Below are positions 45,235 through 53,958 of a stretch of 64,000 bases of DNA, in pieces. The first letter of the stretch is position 1; each line of letters begins with the position of its first letter. Made by a program: the position numbers and the translations under genes. Below the pieces are notes generated by a model. It worked only from the letters and a program-made list of their open reading frames with translations, was not told the DNA's origin and ran no database searches. The DNA comes from Aquimarina sp. Aq78 (lineage in GTDB: Bacteria; Bacteroidota; Bacteroidia; Flavobacteriales; Flavobacteriaceae), in assembly GCF_900299525.1 (NCBI RefSeq), contig NZ_OMKA01000029.1, positions 360,986 through 424,985 of the forward strand, in the 5' to 3' direction.

Positions 45235-47937
45235 TTAGTCAACTATATTGGGACTCAACCATTTCTTTGCATACTCAAGATCTACATCTTTACGTTCTGC
45301 AAAATCTTTTACCTGATCTTCTTTCATTTTTCCTAATCCAAAATATCGAGCTTCGGGATTAGCAAAATAATATCCAGATACAGATGCTGCAGGCCACATA
45401 GCCAGGCTTTCTGTTAATTCTACTCCGATTCGTTCGTTAACCCGAAGTAATTCCCAAATCGTTATCTTTTCGAGATGATCCGGGCAAGCAGGATATCCTG
45501 GTGCAGGTCGAATACCTTTATATGCTTCTTTTATTAATTCTTCATTGGTTAATGATTCGTTATTAGCATATCCCCAATCTTCTTTACGTACTTTTTTATG
45601 CAAATATTCTGCAAAAGCTTCAGCTAATCGATCTGCCAATGCTTTAATCATAATCGAATTATAATCATCGTGATCTGCCTCAAAAGCTTCGGCAAGTTCC
45701 TTGGTTCCAAAACCTGTTGTTACACAAAAACACCCCATATAATCTTGAATTCCGCTTTCTTTTGGAGCTACAAAATCAGATAATGCAAAATTTGGTTTAC
45801 CAGCATGTTTTTTTAATTGTTGACGTAGTGTTCTAAATTTAAAATCTCCTTGTTCTGAAGACACCTCAATATCATCATCATCTACCGTATTAGCCTCGAA
45901 AAGCCCATACACAGCTTTTGCCCCTAATAATTTTTCATCAAATACTCTCTGTAATAATTCTCGTGCATCTTTAAACAAAGATGTAGCTTGTTCTCCAACG
46001 ACAGTATCAGTTAAAATAGCAGGGTATTTACCATGCAAGTCCCAGGATCTAAAAAACGGTGACCAATCGATATAAGGTTCTAATTTTTTCAAATCAAAAT
46101 CTTCTACAACTCTAATTCCTAGGTTGTTTGGTGTTACAATTTCAGAAGTTTGCCAATCAATTACATATTTATTTTTTCTGGCTTCTTCAATACTCAGATA
46201 TTCTTTTTGTTTTGTTCTCTTTAGAAATCCATCTCTAAATTTTTCATAATCTTCTTTAAGATCACCTACATATTTTTGATTGCTTCTTTTATTCAATAAA
46301 TCACCAACAACTGTTACTGCTCTTGATGCGTCATTAACATGTACTACTGCATTTTTGTATTGTGGATCAATCTTAACTGCGGTATGAGCTTTTGATGTAG
46401 TTGCCCCACCAATCAATAATGGAATATTGAAATTCTTACGATCCATTTCTTTAGCCAGGTGAACCATTTCATCTAGTGATGGAGTTATTAATCCACTTAA
46501 TCCAATAATATCCACTTGTTCATCGATTGCTGTCTGAATAATTTTATCAGGAGGAACCATCACTCCAAGATCTACAATCTCATAATTATTACATCCTAAT
46601 ACTACTGAAACAATATTTTTACCAATATCATGTACATCACCTTTTACCGTTGCCATCAAAATACGGCCATTAGAATCATTTTCTTTTACTACTCCTCCAG
46701 AAAGTGCATTCTTTTTCTTTTCTTCTTCAATAAATGGAAGTAGATATGCTACTGCTTTTTTCATCACCCTGGCAGATTTTACAACCTGTGGCAAAAACAT
46801 TTTACCTGATCCAAAAAGGTCACCAACAACGTTCATTCCTGTCATCAGATTTCCTTCTATAACTTCTATAGGTTTATCTGCTATTTGCCTTGCTTCTTCT
46901 ACATCTTCTACGATATATTGATCAATCCCTTTCACAAGGGCTCTTGTGATCCTATCCTGTAATGGTTCTTCTCGCCATGAAAGATCAACAACTCTCTCTT
47001 TACTGGTTCCTTTAACTGTTTCTGCAAAATCCAATAATCGTTCGGTGGCATCATCTCGCCGATCCAGAATTACGTCTTCTACATGTTCTAAAAGATCTTT
47101 TGGAATATCATCATATACCTCTAGCATTGCCGGGTTTACGATTCCCATATTCATTCCTGCCTTGATTGCATGATACAGAAAAACAGAATGCATAGCTTCG
47201 CGAACTGTATTATTTCCTCTAAAAGAAAACGAAACATTACTTACACCTCCACTTACACTACTATGTGGTAGATTTTCTCTTACCCATCGTGTGGCTTCAA
47301 TAAAATCAATGGCATTTTTACGATGCTCTTCCATTCCGGTTGCAACCGGAAATATATTTAGATCAAATATGATATCTTCTGGTGGAAAGCCCAGTTTGTT
47401 AACCAATATATCATAAGATCGTTTTGAAATTTCTATACGGCGTTCATAATTATCTGCTTGTCCTACCTCATCAAATGCCATTATAATTACAGCTGCACCA
47501 TATCTTTTTATGGCTTTTGCATGTAATATAAATTCTTCTTCTCCTTCTTTAAGACTTATAGAATTTACTACACATTTTCCTTGTACTACTTGCAGTCCTG
47601 CTTCAATGATTTCCCATTTAGAGCTATCTATCATAATGGGTACTCGAGCAATATCTGGTTCTGCCATGATAAGATTAAGAAACCTCACCATTGCATCCTT
47701 ACCATCGATCAAACCATCATCCATATTGATATCAATGACCTGTGCTCCTCCTTCTACCTGATGTCTTGCTATATCTAAAGCTTCATCAAATTTTTCTTCT
47801 TTGACCAAACGCAAAAACTTACGCGACCCTGCTACATTAGTTCGCTCCCCAACATTAATAAAATTCGTTTCAGCAGAAACGATCATTGGTTCCAGACCAG
47901 AGAGCTTAAGATATTTTCTTTCTTCCTTAGTACTCAT
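45235..47937 (-). CDS. metH: Cobalamin-dependent methionine synthase, C-terminal part
   Basis: 900 residues: pterin-binding TIM barrel about 20-290 (NFINVGERTNVAGSRKF), helical cap about 330-420, B12-binding Rossmann domain with the axial His436 (KGDVHDIGKN) and a C-terminal SAM-binding activation domain about 640-900 (RPAPGYPACPDHLEK). It transfers the methyl group from methyl-THF via B12 and reactivates the cofactor with SAM. The homocysteine-binding module is encoded by the preceding gene, 3 bases away. Confidence 0.96.
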   Translation of the reverse strand: MSTKEERKYLKLSGLEPMIVSAETNFINVGERTNVAGSRKFLRLVKEEKFDEALDIARHQVEGGAQVIDINMDDGLIDGKDAMVRFLNLIMAEPDIARVPIMIDSSKWEIIEAGLQVVQGKCVVNSISLKEGEEEFILHAKAIKRYGAAVIIMAFDEVGQADNYERRIEISKRSYDILVNKLGFPPEDIIFDLNIFPVATGMEEHRKNAIDFIEATRWVRENLPHSSVSGGVSNVSFSFRGNNTVREAMHSVFLYHAIKAGMNMGIVNPAMLEVYDDIPKDLLEHVEDVILDRRDDATERLLDFAETVKGTSKERVVDLSWREEPLQDRITRALVKGIDQYIVEDVEEARQIADKPIEVIEGNLMTGMNVVGDLFGSGKMFLPQVVKSARVMKKAVAYLLPFIEEEKKKNALSGGVVKENDSNGRILMATVKGDVHDIGKNIVSVVLGCNNYEIVDLGVMVPPDKIIQTAIDEQVDIIGLSGLITPSLDEMVHLAKEMDRKNFNIPLLIGGATTSKAHTAVKIDPQYKNAVVHVNDASRAVTVVGDLLNKRSNQKYVGDLKEDYEKFRDGFLKRTKQKEYLSIEEARKNKYVIDWQTSEIVTPNNLGIRVVEDFDLKKLEPYIDWSPFFRSWDLHGKYPAILTDTVVGEQATSLFKDARELLQRVFDEKLLGAKAVYGLFEANTVDDDDIEVSSEQGDFKFRTLRQQLKKHAGKPNFALSDFVAPKESGIQDYMGCFCVTTGFGTKELAEAFEADHDDYNSIMIKALADRLAEAFAEYLHKKVRKEDWGYANNESLTNEELIKEAYKGIRPAPGYPACPDHLEKITIWELLRVNERIGVELTESLAMWPAASVSGYYFANPEARYFGLGKMKEDQVKDFAERKDVDLEYAKKWLSPNIVD

Positions 47938-47940
47938 ATG

Positions 47941-48942
47941 TTATACTTCTACTCCTACTACTCTTGGTTTATAATCTTTTGCTAAATCTGCTATTGCTTT
48001 AATATGTTCTGGAGTAGTACCACAACAACCGCCAATAATATTTACTAAGTTTTTTTCCGTGTATTCTTTAATCTGTTCTGCCATTTGCTCTGGTGTTTCA
48101 TCATACTCTCCAAATGCATTTGGCAATCCGGCATTAGGATGTGCAGATATTCCAAAACTTGCTTTCTGAGCTAAAACTTCTAAATAGGGAGTTAGTTGAT
48201 TTGCTCCCAATGCGCAATTAAATCCAACCGACAACATCGGAATATGAGATAAAGAAATTAAAAATGCTTCTGCCGTTTGGCCTGATAATGTTCTTCCACT
48301 TGCATCCGTTATTGTACCACTTACCATGATGGGTACATCGATATTTCTTTCGTCTTTTACTTCTTCAATTGCAAAAAGTGCTGCTTTAGCATTTAATGTA
48401 TCGAAAATAGTTTCTACCAATAAAATATCTGCACCTCCATCTAATAGCGCTTCAACCTGTTGTTTATAAGCGATTCTTAATTCATCAAAAGTTACTGCTC
48501 TATATCCCGGATCATTTACATCTGGAGACATACTTGCTGTTCTGTTTGTTGGGCCAATAGATCCTGCTACAAAACGGGGTTTATGAGGTTCTTTTTCGGT
48601 CAACTCATCCGCTACTTCTTTGGCTATTTTTGCTGACTGATAATTTAGCTCATAAACCAAATCTTCCATTTCATAATCTGCCATAGCAATGGTTGTACCC
48701 GAAAAGGTATTAGTTTCTACGATATCCGCTCCTGCTTCAAAATAAAGTCGATGTACTTCTTTTATTGCTTCGGGCTGGGTAATACTCAATAAATCATTAT
48801 TACCTTGCACAGGAGTAGGCCAATCCTTAAATCGTTCTCCTCTAAAATCTTCTTCTGTAAACTTATGTCTTTGCAACATGGTTCCCATGGCTCCATCAAG
48901 CACAAGGATTCTTTCTTCTAGTATTTTGTATATCTCTTTCAT
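47941..48942 (-). CDS. metH: Homocysteine S-methyltransferase, N-terminal half of split MetH
   Basis: 333-residue Zn-dependent homocysteine methyltransferase module. Zinc ligands: Cys243 (VGFNCALGANQL) and Cys306-Cys307 (GGCCGTTPEH). It corresponds to the first domain of single-chain MetH; the second gene follows 3 bases later. Both ends look intact (start MKEIYKILEE, end at the natural linker), so this is a genuine gene split rather than a frameshift, as I recall from other Bacteroidota. Controlled by the SAM-I riboswitch upstream. Confidence 0.95.
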   Translation of the reverse strand: MKEIYKILEERILVLDGAMGTMLQRHKFTEEDFRGERFKDWPTPVQGNNDLLSITQPEAIKEVHRLYFEAGADIVETNTFSGTTIAMADYEMEDLVYELNYQSAKIAKEVADELTEKEPHKPRFVAGSIGPTNRTASMSPDVNDPGYRAVTFDELRIAYKQQVEALLDGGADILLVETIFDTLNAKAALFAIEEVKDERNIDVPIMVSGTITDASGRTLSGQTAEAFLISLSHIPMLSVGFNCALGANQLTPYLEVLAQKASFGISAHPNAGLPNAFGEYDETPEQMAEQIKEYTEKNLVNIIGGCCGTTPEHIKAIADLAKDYKPRVVGVEV

Positions 48943-48961
48943 TACTTATCAAATATTATTG

Positions 48962-49007
48962 TGGATTCCAGCTCTAGCCTATACTATGTGCAAACAAAGT
49001 ACTGGAA
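48962..49007. repeat. Dispersed 46-base repeat, copy 1 (metH leader)
   Basis: Begins TGGATTCCAG, ends with a 13-base block ACAAAGTACTGGAA, and can fold by pairing ATTCCAG with CTGGAAT. It matches the copy at 59910-59955 over the same 46 bases with no gaps (about three quarters identical). It lies in the transcribed leader between the riboswitch and metH. Confidence 0.65.
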
Positions 49008-49098
49008 TAACAAAAAATAGTATTAATTCTCTATTAAAATAAAGAATTCGTATATCAAGAAAAATAAATGGAAAGACATAGCAGAGCTATGAATCTTC

Positions 49099-49200
49099 GT
49101 TATCTATACCGTTATAACGGATAGAATGTAGCACCTTCTTTACAAGATAAAGGGTTGCTAAGGTTTCATAGGGTCTATTCCCTCCACCTTTCTCGATAAC
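49099..49200 (-). promoter_or_regulatory. SAM-I (S-box) riboswitch
   Basis: On the minus strand the element runs GTTATC (P1, 5') ... GAGAAAGGTGGAGGGA, then AATAGACCCTATGAAACCTTAGCAACCC, AAGGTGCTACATTCTATCC and GATAAC (P1, 3'). All strongly conserved SAM-I blocks are present, and the P1 arms are exact complements. Distance to the metH start is 157 bases. I see no strong intrinsic terminator between, so control could be at initiation of translation or by another route. Confidence 0.92.
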
Positions 49201-49310
49201 AATTAGTATATATATGAACTAAACAGCATCTGCTGTTAATCTAACTACAAATAAAAGGCATAGCCTTTTGTTATGCAAGTTTATTTATCAATTTCACCTC
49301 GTATTAACAA
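49201..49310. other. Spacer with small palindromes between lipoprotein gene and riboswitch
   Basis: Contains a perfect 7-base palindrome arm pair AACAGCA / TGCTGTT (49222-49237) just upstream of the riboswitch, and AAAAGGC-ATA-GCCTTTT at about 49254-49270. The first could be an operator for the methionine promoter; the second could be a weak terminator. No gene seen. Confidence 0.35.
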
Positions 49311-49337
49311 AAAAAAGATTACCCAAAAGGGTAATCT
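49311..49337 (-). terminator. Terminator of the repeat lipoprotein gene
   Basis: Perfect 9-base stem AGATTACCC / GGGTAATCT with a four-base loop and a T-run on the minus strand, 25 bases after the stop. Confidence 0.8.
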
Positions 49338-49361
49338 CTATTCTACATGTATATATTTATA

Positions 49362-50210
49362 TTACCTTCGAAGCTCTGAACCTCCAAAACCTCCTGTATT
49401 ATGTCCCAGAGATATATAATTTGGTCCTTCGACAAATCCTCTTAGAATTCCACCGTTATTTGTATTTCCTTTAGGAACATCTATCCAATCCAACCATAAC
49501 TGGCTATAGAAACGACTTCCCCAGGCAACATTAGACCATGTAGGGCGACCATTTACAAAATTGCGTTCTCCAAACCAAACAACCATATTACCTATCTGTC
49601 TGATATAGTAAATGCCTCCATCATTTCCTACCCATCGACCAGTAATATTATTACTATCATTTACAACCCCAAATCCTGCCTGACGTGGACGGGGAAGGTA
49701 TGAAGGTCGGGTTGTTTTTGTCCAAACTGAACCCCCAAAATTACTTCCAGACACCTTAGTAAAACCACTTCCAAAACAACCAATCGACAATGTTAAACTT
49801 CCACTTCCTGCTATTTTACCTTTAGGGACGTCATAAAAACTTCCGGTTATTATTTTACCACTAATAGTGCCTTTAAAAACATTGGCCCAAATACCTGATG
49901 GATGTTCTCCAAACCAATACACCTTATTTCCAATATGTCTAACATAATAATGTCCTCCATCATTAGCATAATAATACCCAGACAAATTTGGTATAATAGA
50001 ACACCAATCGATATCTATGATATCAATATTGATTCCATTTTCCTTCAAATAATCCTTTTTTGCTTTAGTGAGGAATTCTTCTTGTTCTGTATTTAATGTG
50101 TTTAATTCTTCGTTTACAATTGATTCTTTTTCACAATTTGTAAATACTAATATACTTGCTAATAAAAGAATGGAAACGCCTAAATTAAATCGATTTTTTT
50201 TTGTTCTCAT
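49362..50210 (-). CDS. Lipoprotein with two W/Y/F-rich repeats
   Basis: 282 residues. The signal ends in the lipobox FTNC near residue 26. Two homologous units of about 85 residues follow: 75-160 (YANDGGHYYVRHIGNKVYWFGE ... DVPKG ... FGGSVW) and 190-280 (GNDGGIYYIRQIGNMVVWFGE ... DVPKG ... GGFGGS). The shared NDGG-x-YY(V/I)R-x-IGN pattern resembles small secreted proteins of many bacteria, but I cannot name a domain or function. Monocistronic. Confidence 0.72.
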   Translation of the reverse strand: MRTKKNRFNLGVSILLLASILVFTNCEKESIVNEELNTLNTEQEEFLTKAKKDYLKENGINIDIIDIDWCSIIPNLSGYYYANDGGHYYVRHIGNKVYWFGEHPSGIWANVFKGTISGKIITGSFYDVPKGKIAGSGSLTLSIGCFGSGFTKVSGSNFGGSVWTKTTRPSYLPRPRQAGFGVVNDSNNITGRWVGNDGGIYYIRQIGNMVVWFGERNFVNGRPTWSNVAWGSRFYSQLWLDWIDVPKGNTNNGGILRGFVEGPNYISLGHNTGGFGGSELRR

Positions 50211-50265
50211 GCCCTTTGTTTTTTTGTGTTTTTTATACTGTAGTTATGTTAATTCTCATTAGACA

Positions 50266-50289
50266 AATACTCCTAACAATACTCCTAAC
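50266..50289. repeat. Tandem 12-base repeat in the lipoprotein leader
   Basis: AATACTCCTAAC occurs twice back to back with the start of a third copy after it. On the minus strand it reads GTTAGGAGTATT, so the leader carries two SD-like TTAGGAG blocks about 55 bases before the ATG at 50210. Confidence 0.55.
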
Positions 50290-50315
50290 AATATTTTTAA
50301 GTCTATTTTTCAATT

Positions 50316-50323
50316 CAAAAATA
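50316..50323 (-). promoter_or_regulatory. Putative promoter element of the repeat lipoprotein gene
   Basis: The minus strand reads TATTTTTG (TAnnTTTG), 106 bases before the ATG, just upstream of the tandem 12-base repeat. Confidence 0.4.
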
Positions 50324-50431
50324 CAGCCAAAACAAATAAAAAAGTGGGGTCAAAAACCCCATTTCACATAAGTGTAATACATCTATTACAAGAGGAAAAC
50401 ACCTTTTTCTTCAAGTGATTATTGCAACATA

Positions 50432-50439
50432 TACATTTG
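50432..50439 (+). promoter_or_regulatory. Putative promoter element of the Coa1-like gene
   Basis: TACATTTG matches TAnnTTTG, about 50 bases before the ATG at 50489. A GGTCTT half-site follows at 50446-50451. Confidence 0.45.
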
Positions 50440-50488
50440 ACAAGAGGTCTTTACAAAAAAGAACTTAACAGCAATACTATTGGCTAGC

Positions 50489-50917
50489 ATGAACGAATTA
50501 ATTTCTAAAAAAAGTTGGTGGAATCGAAACTGGAAATGGGTACTTCCTATGACAGGGATAGTTATTTGTATATTCGTGTTTTTTATAATGACGGGTAATG
50601 CCGCTTTTAGATATGGGTCTGTTTATGTTCAACCCGATCTTACAGGAAATGCTCTTGAAATAGCCAAAAAAAACGATCGTGTTATTGAAAAATTAGGTGA
50701 ACTATCTCCAGTAGATTTCTTTCGATTACTAGAAGGAGAAGTTCAATATTCAAATCACAATACTGTTATTGCAATAACAGTAGGGATTAGAGGCACCAAA
50801 GGAAAAGCTAAATTAGATATTGTAGCTTATAAAAAAGGAGCAAACTGGGAATACCAAAAAATTATGGTTAGAATTAAAAAGCCAAAAAAAGAATCTATTA
50901 AAATCCTGGGAGAATAA
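50489..50917 (+). CDS. Coa1-like single-pass membrane protein
   Basis: 142 residues from the ATG at 50489 (a TTG three codons earlier is less likely). One transmembrane helix about 17-37 is followed by a soluble domain resembling the cytochrome oxidase assembly protein Coa1 (LEIAKKNDRVIEKLGELSPVDF, GTKGKAKLDIVAYKKG). Bacterial members are of unconfirmed function. It converges with the ferredoxin gene, 5 bases between stops. Confidence 0.7.
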   Translation: MNELISKKSWWNRNWKWVLPMTGIVICIFVFFIMTGNAAFRYGSVYVQPDLTGNALEIAKKNDRVIEKLGELSPVDFFRLLEGEVQYSNHNTVIAITVGIRGTKGKAKLDIVAYKKGANWEYQKIMVRIKKPKKESIKILGE

Positions 50918-50922
50918 TATAA

Positions 50923-51243
50923 TTAAGACTCCGGAGCCAATTCTATTTCTAATCCATCCAACTCAGGAGTAATTGGGATTTGACATCCTAATCTACTATT
51001 ATCTTCTACATAAAAGGCTTCTGCCAACATCAAATCTTCATCCTGCCCCATTTCTGGTAATTCGTGATCAGATAAAATATAGCATTGACAAGAAGCACAC
51101 ATGGCCATTCCTCCACAAGTTCCTTCTACTGGCAACTCATACGCTTTACAAATTTCCATTAAATTCATAGCCATATCTGTAGGCGCTTGTATCTCATGTA
51201 CTACACCTTCTCTATCTTTTATTTTTATGGTAACATCTGACAT
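50923..51243 (-). CDS. [2Fe-2S] ferredoxin, adrenodoxin type
   Basis: 106 residues. Cluster ligands Cys43, Cys49, Cys52 (CGGMAMCASC) and Cys87 (RLGCQIP) follow the adrenodoxin pattern; Cys54 is extra. Small electron carrier, possibly serving an oxygenase or Fe-S assembly. It is not in the cys operon, although a ferredoxin-NADP reductase-like protein is encoded 3 kb away. Own promoter. Confidence 0.92.
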   Translation of the reverse strand: MSDVTIKIKDREGVVHEIQAPTDMAMNLMEICKAYELPVEGTCGGMAMCASCQCYILSDHELPEMGQDEDLMLAEAFYVEDNSRLGCQIPITPELDGLEIELAPES

Positions 51244-51262
51244 ATCTTTTTATTTCTGTCTG

Positions 51263-51303
51263 CAAATATAATCAAAGACCACACAGGTCTTATGCAAGGT
51301 CTT
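51263..51303 (-). promoter_or_regulatory. Promoter and repeated GGTCTT sites of the ferredoxin gene
   Basis: The minus strand has TATATTTG (51263-51270), 20 bases from the ATG. Just upstream lie an inverted repeat AAGACC-ACACA-GGTCTT (51275-51291) and another GGTCTT (51298-51303). They may be an operator. The rest of the gap (51304-51623) shows only A/T-rich sequence with no gene. Confidence 0.45.
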
Positions 51304-51623
51304 TATATTTTATTTTAAATTATTTAGAGTATCTATTTAAGAGCTATATCTTGTTTCTTTAAACTGGTAATTATGAAGATTTTTTAAAAGATCAAATATA
51401 CTGAATCTTATAAAAAATGCCTACACAATAATCAACGTATAAGTATACAATTTTGTAAAAATTAAACCAACAAAAAATGTACCATATAATGAGAAATAAC
51501 AGAGTAAGAAAACATCAATTACACTAAAAACTTATAGCTACCCCACAACTACTATAGTATAGGGATCTCTTTAATGAAAATTAATAAAAAGAAATTACCA
51601 AAATTAGATACAACTAAGATTTA

Positions 51624-52796
51624 TTATAGTTTTAGTTTGTATTTTTTTTGTTCTAACCAGCCAGTAAAAACAACTACCAATAAAGAAAAAACAAAAGACA
51701 TAAATAGTCCTATAATAGAAGAATTTAATATGCCAGGAAACTTAATATTTGTAATTACATAAATTGGATATATGAGATAGGGAATCATGTAACATGTTAA
51801 CGTTGCTGTACCTGCCGGAGCAATTATTTTTGCCCAGCTTGTTTGTTTTTTCACATCTGTGATATAATACAACATTGTAAACATAAGAAAACCTATTCCT
51901 GTGCAGATAGTTAACCAAGATGGTGTTCCTTGTATTTTAGAAATACCCCAATAAGGTCGGGTTATCATTCCAAAAACAATATGTAGTACTCCTAATCCTG
52001 TTAAACATATATAACACCATTTTACATTTGTTCCCGATAACTTTTTAAATACTAATGTTGCTACGATACCAGCCGTAGTAAATGCAGGAATAGTACCTGT
52101 ATATAATGTAGAAAACAAAGTAATAATATCGTTTTCAAAAATTAGTTTATCGGTCTGATTCAATACAGAAAGCACATTAAAAATTCCCAATAAAATAACC
52201 ATTGTTGTAATATTTCTCTTGCTATATAGATAAACCAGCCCGTTTAAAAGATAAGCCCAACCAATAAGTCCCAAAATTCCCCACCAATGTGTTTTCATCC
52301 AACTTTCTCCCTGAGAACCTCCATTGTATATAACTGCTAAAAAAACAAGTATAATAAACCCTAAGGCTTGAAAATAAATATGCCATTTTTTCTGAATTGG
52401 ACTTTTTTTCCAATTCATCCAAATTAATAATATTGCAAAGGCCATAAGTAAACCCCAAAAATATTTCCCGATAAGAATACTTTCATGGTGTGCATTTTCA
52501 TAATTCACCATAAAAACTCCAATTAACAACAACGATAAAGACCTTATCAGTATATGCTTAGCAATCAAAGATTTACTTTCTTTTTTCGCAAGTCTATTTT
52601 CGATTGCATAAGGAATACTAAGACCAACAATAAATAAAAACAAAGGAAAAATAATATCAGAAAATCCCATGTAATCTTCACTCGCATTGGCATGTTGAAG
52701 CCACTTAGGAATATCTGTAAGTGTCCAGAAGTCATTTACCCAGATCATTAAAACCATTGTCAAAGCTCTAAAAATATCTATTGATGCAATCCTCAT
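51624..52796 (-). CDS. DUF5009/HGSNAT-like membrane acyltransferase
   Basis: 390 residues, about ten transmembrane helices. The start MRIASIDIFRALTMVLMIWVN, then FSDIIFPLFLFIVGLSIPY, is typical of the heparan-alpha-glucosaminide N-acetyltransferase/DUF5009 family, which moves acyl groups to sugars across a membrane. The substrate is unknown; the broken glycosidase-like gene just upstream suggests glycan catabolism. It follows that gene by 2 bases. Confidence 0.85.
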   Translation of the reverse strand: MRIASIDIFRALTMVLMIWVNDFWTLTDIPKWLQHANASEDYMGFSDIIFPLFLFIVGLSIPYAIENRLAKKESKSLIAKHILIRSLSLLLIGVFMVNYENAHHESILIGKYFWGLLMAFAILLIWMNWKKSPIQKKWHIYFQALGFIILVFLAVIYNGGSQGESWMKTHWWGILGLIGWAYLLNGLVYLYSKRNITTMVILLGIFNVLSVLNQTDKLIFENDIITLFSTLYTGTIPAFTTAGIVATLVFKKLSGTNVKWCYICLTGLGVLHIVFGMITRPYWGISKIQGTPSWLTICTGIGFLMFTMLYYITDVKKQTSWAKIIAPAGTATLTCYMIPYLIYPIYVITNIKFPGILNSSIIGLFMSFVFSLLVVVFTGWLEQKKYKLKL

Positions 52797-52798
52797 AT

Positions 52799-53712
52799 TT
52801 AAAAATCTGCATTAATTGTTTTTTGCAAAACTTCCCAATGTTCATCTGTCATTCTATTTGGTGTAAAAAGACAAATACCAGTTGCTCCATTTTGAATTGA
52901 TTCAATAATTGCAGCTTCTAATTCTTCTGGTAATAAACCATGATTTTCGGGATCGGCTTCATTTGCTTTATTTTTAGGTTTCGGGCAAATGAATAAACCA
53001 CTATAAACAGGTTTCTTACCATTAACAGCAGTTACTTCTTCTTTTGTAAGTTCACCAATCCATTTTGTATCTCCCATATAGAAGTCATTATAATTCATTG
53101 GAAAAAATGCATCCAAATTCCATTTATCCCATTCTTGTCTGACTAGTTTTTTTGCAATAGAATTCGGCCCTGGAAAAACTGCTGCGTTAATCACTTTATT
53201 CTTACCATGTACTACATCTGCCAATCTATTTACTGTTTTAGTTATCAAATCATAACGAAACTGTTTCCATTCTTCAACTTGTGAAGGGTCCTCAACCTCT
53301 TTAATATCAATACCCGATAATGATTTAAAATCATGAACACATTTATCACAATAGCAATAGTCAAATTGAGGGTATTCTTTATCCATTACTAAATCATATT
53401 TTTCCCATAATCCTTTTGCCAAAATTACATCTGGAAAACGTATATAATCTAAATGAATTCCGTCTACTTCCTTTACATCAGCAACACTACTGTATAGATT
53501 TTTGAGGAAATCATAAACTTCTTCTTTATTAGGACATAAAAACTGGTAATGTGAAACATATGCAGGTTTATCATATGCAGATTCACCATTTCGATTAATG
53601 GCGTACATGCATAAACAGGTATTTTGTTTTTAGTTACTACACTTTTTTCAGTTATATTTTTACAAGCAATTAATAAAAAAACAATCGAAAGAATAGAAAG
53701 TAGCTTTTTCAT
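52799..53712 (-). pseudogene. Broken glycosyl-hydrolase-like lipoprotein gene
   Basis: The 5' part (from 53712) encodes a lipoprotein signal MKKLLSILSIVFLLIAC and about 30 residues. Near 53608 the reading frame changes and the rest, MYAINRNGESAYDKPAYVSHYQ to the stop at 52799, encodes the second half of a GHL10/family-10-like TIM-barrel lipoprotein (DGIHLDYIRFPDV, CYCDKCVHDF, FPMNYNDFY). Intact relatives have a further segment of roughly 80-100 residues before the NRNGE motif. I infer an internal deletion plus frameshift; an internal start is possible but would give no signal. Confidence 0.75.
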
Positions 53713-53893
53713 AAGAACGTTTAAAAAAAATTAGAACCATAGGTAAAGAAAAAAAATAGAGTTTAAAATTTTTTTCTACAAAACACATCATTTCATAGAA
53801 GTACAACCTGTTTTATAGCCTATTATACCATTTTTGATAACATCAAAACGAGATATTGAAGCAACTACCTCTTTGTTGGTAGGGTTTAAAACA

Positions 53894-53937
53894 AAACAGG
53901 TGCATACTGAAAAATCGCTTTCAGTATGCACCTGTTT
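53894..53937 (-). terminator. Terminator of the sulfate-assimilation operon
   Basis: Perfect 17-base stem (AAACAGGTGCATACTGA / TCAGTATGCACCTGTTT) with a 10-base loop and a T-rich tail on the minus strand, 22 bases after the last gene of the operon. Confidence 0.85.
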
Positions 53938-53958
53938 ACTTTTAAGGTAAAATCTTTT

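Noticed and set aside
45235..48942. metH as a frameshifted single gene
   Set aside because: Both halves have natural ends at the domain linker and a 3-base spacer, as in genuine split metH genes.
51574..51762. Plus-strand frame of 62 codons in the gap after the ferredoxin gene
   Set aside because: Overlaps the acyltransferase 3' end on the opposite strand, low-complexity Lys/Asn/Ser composition, no promoter or family.
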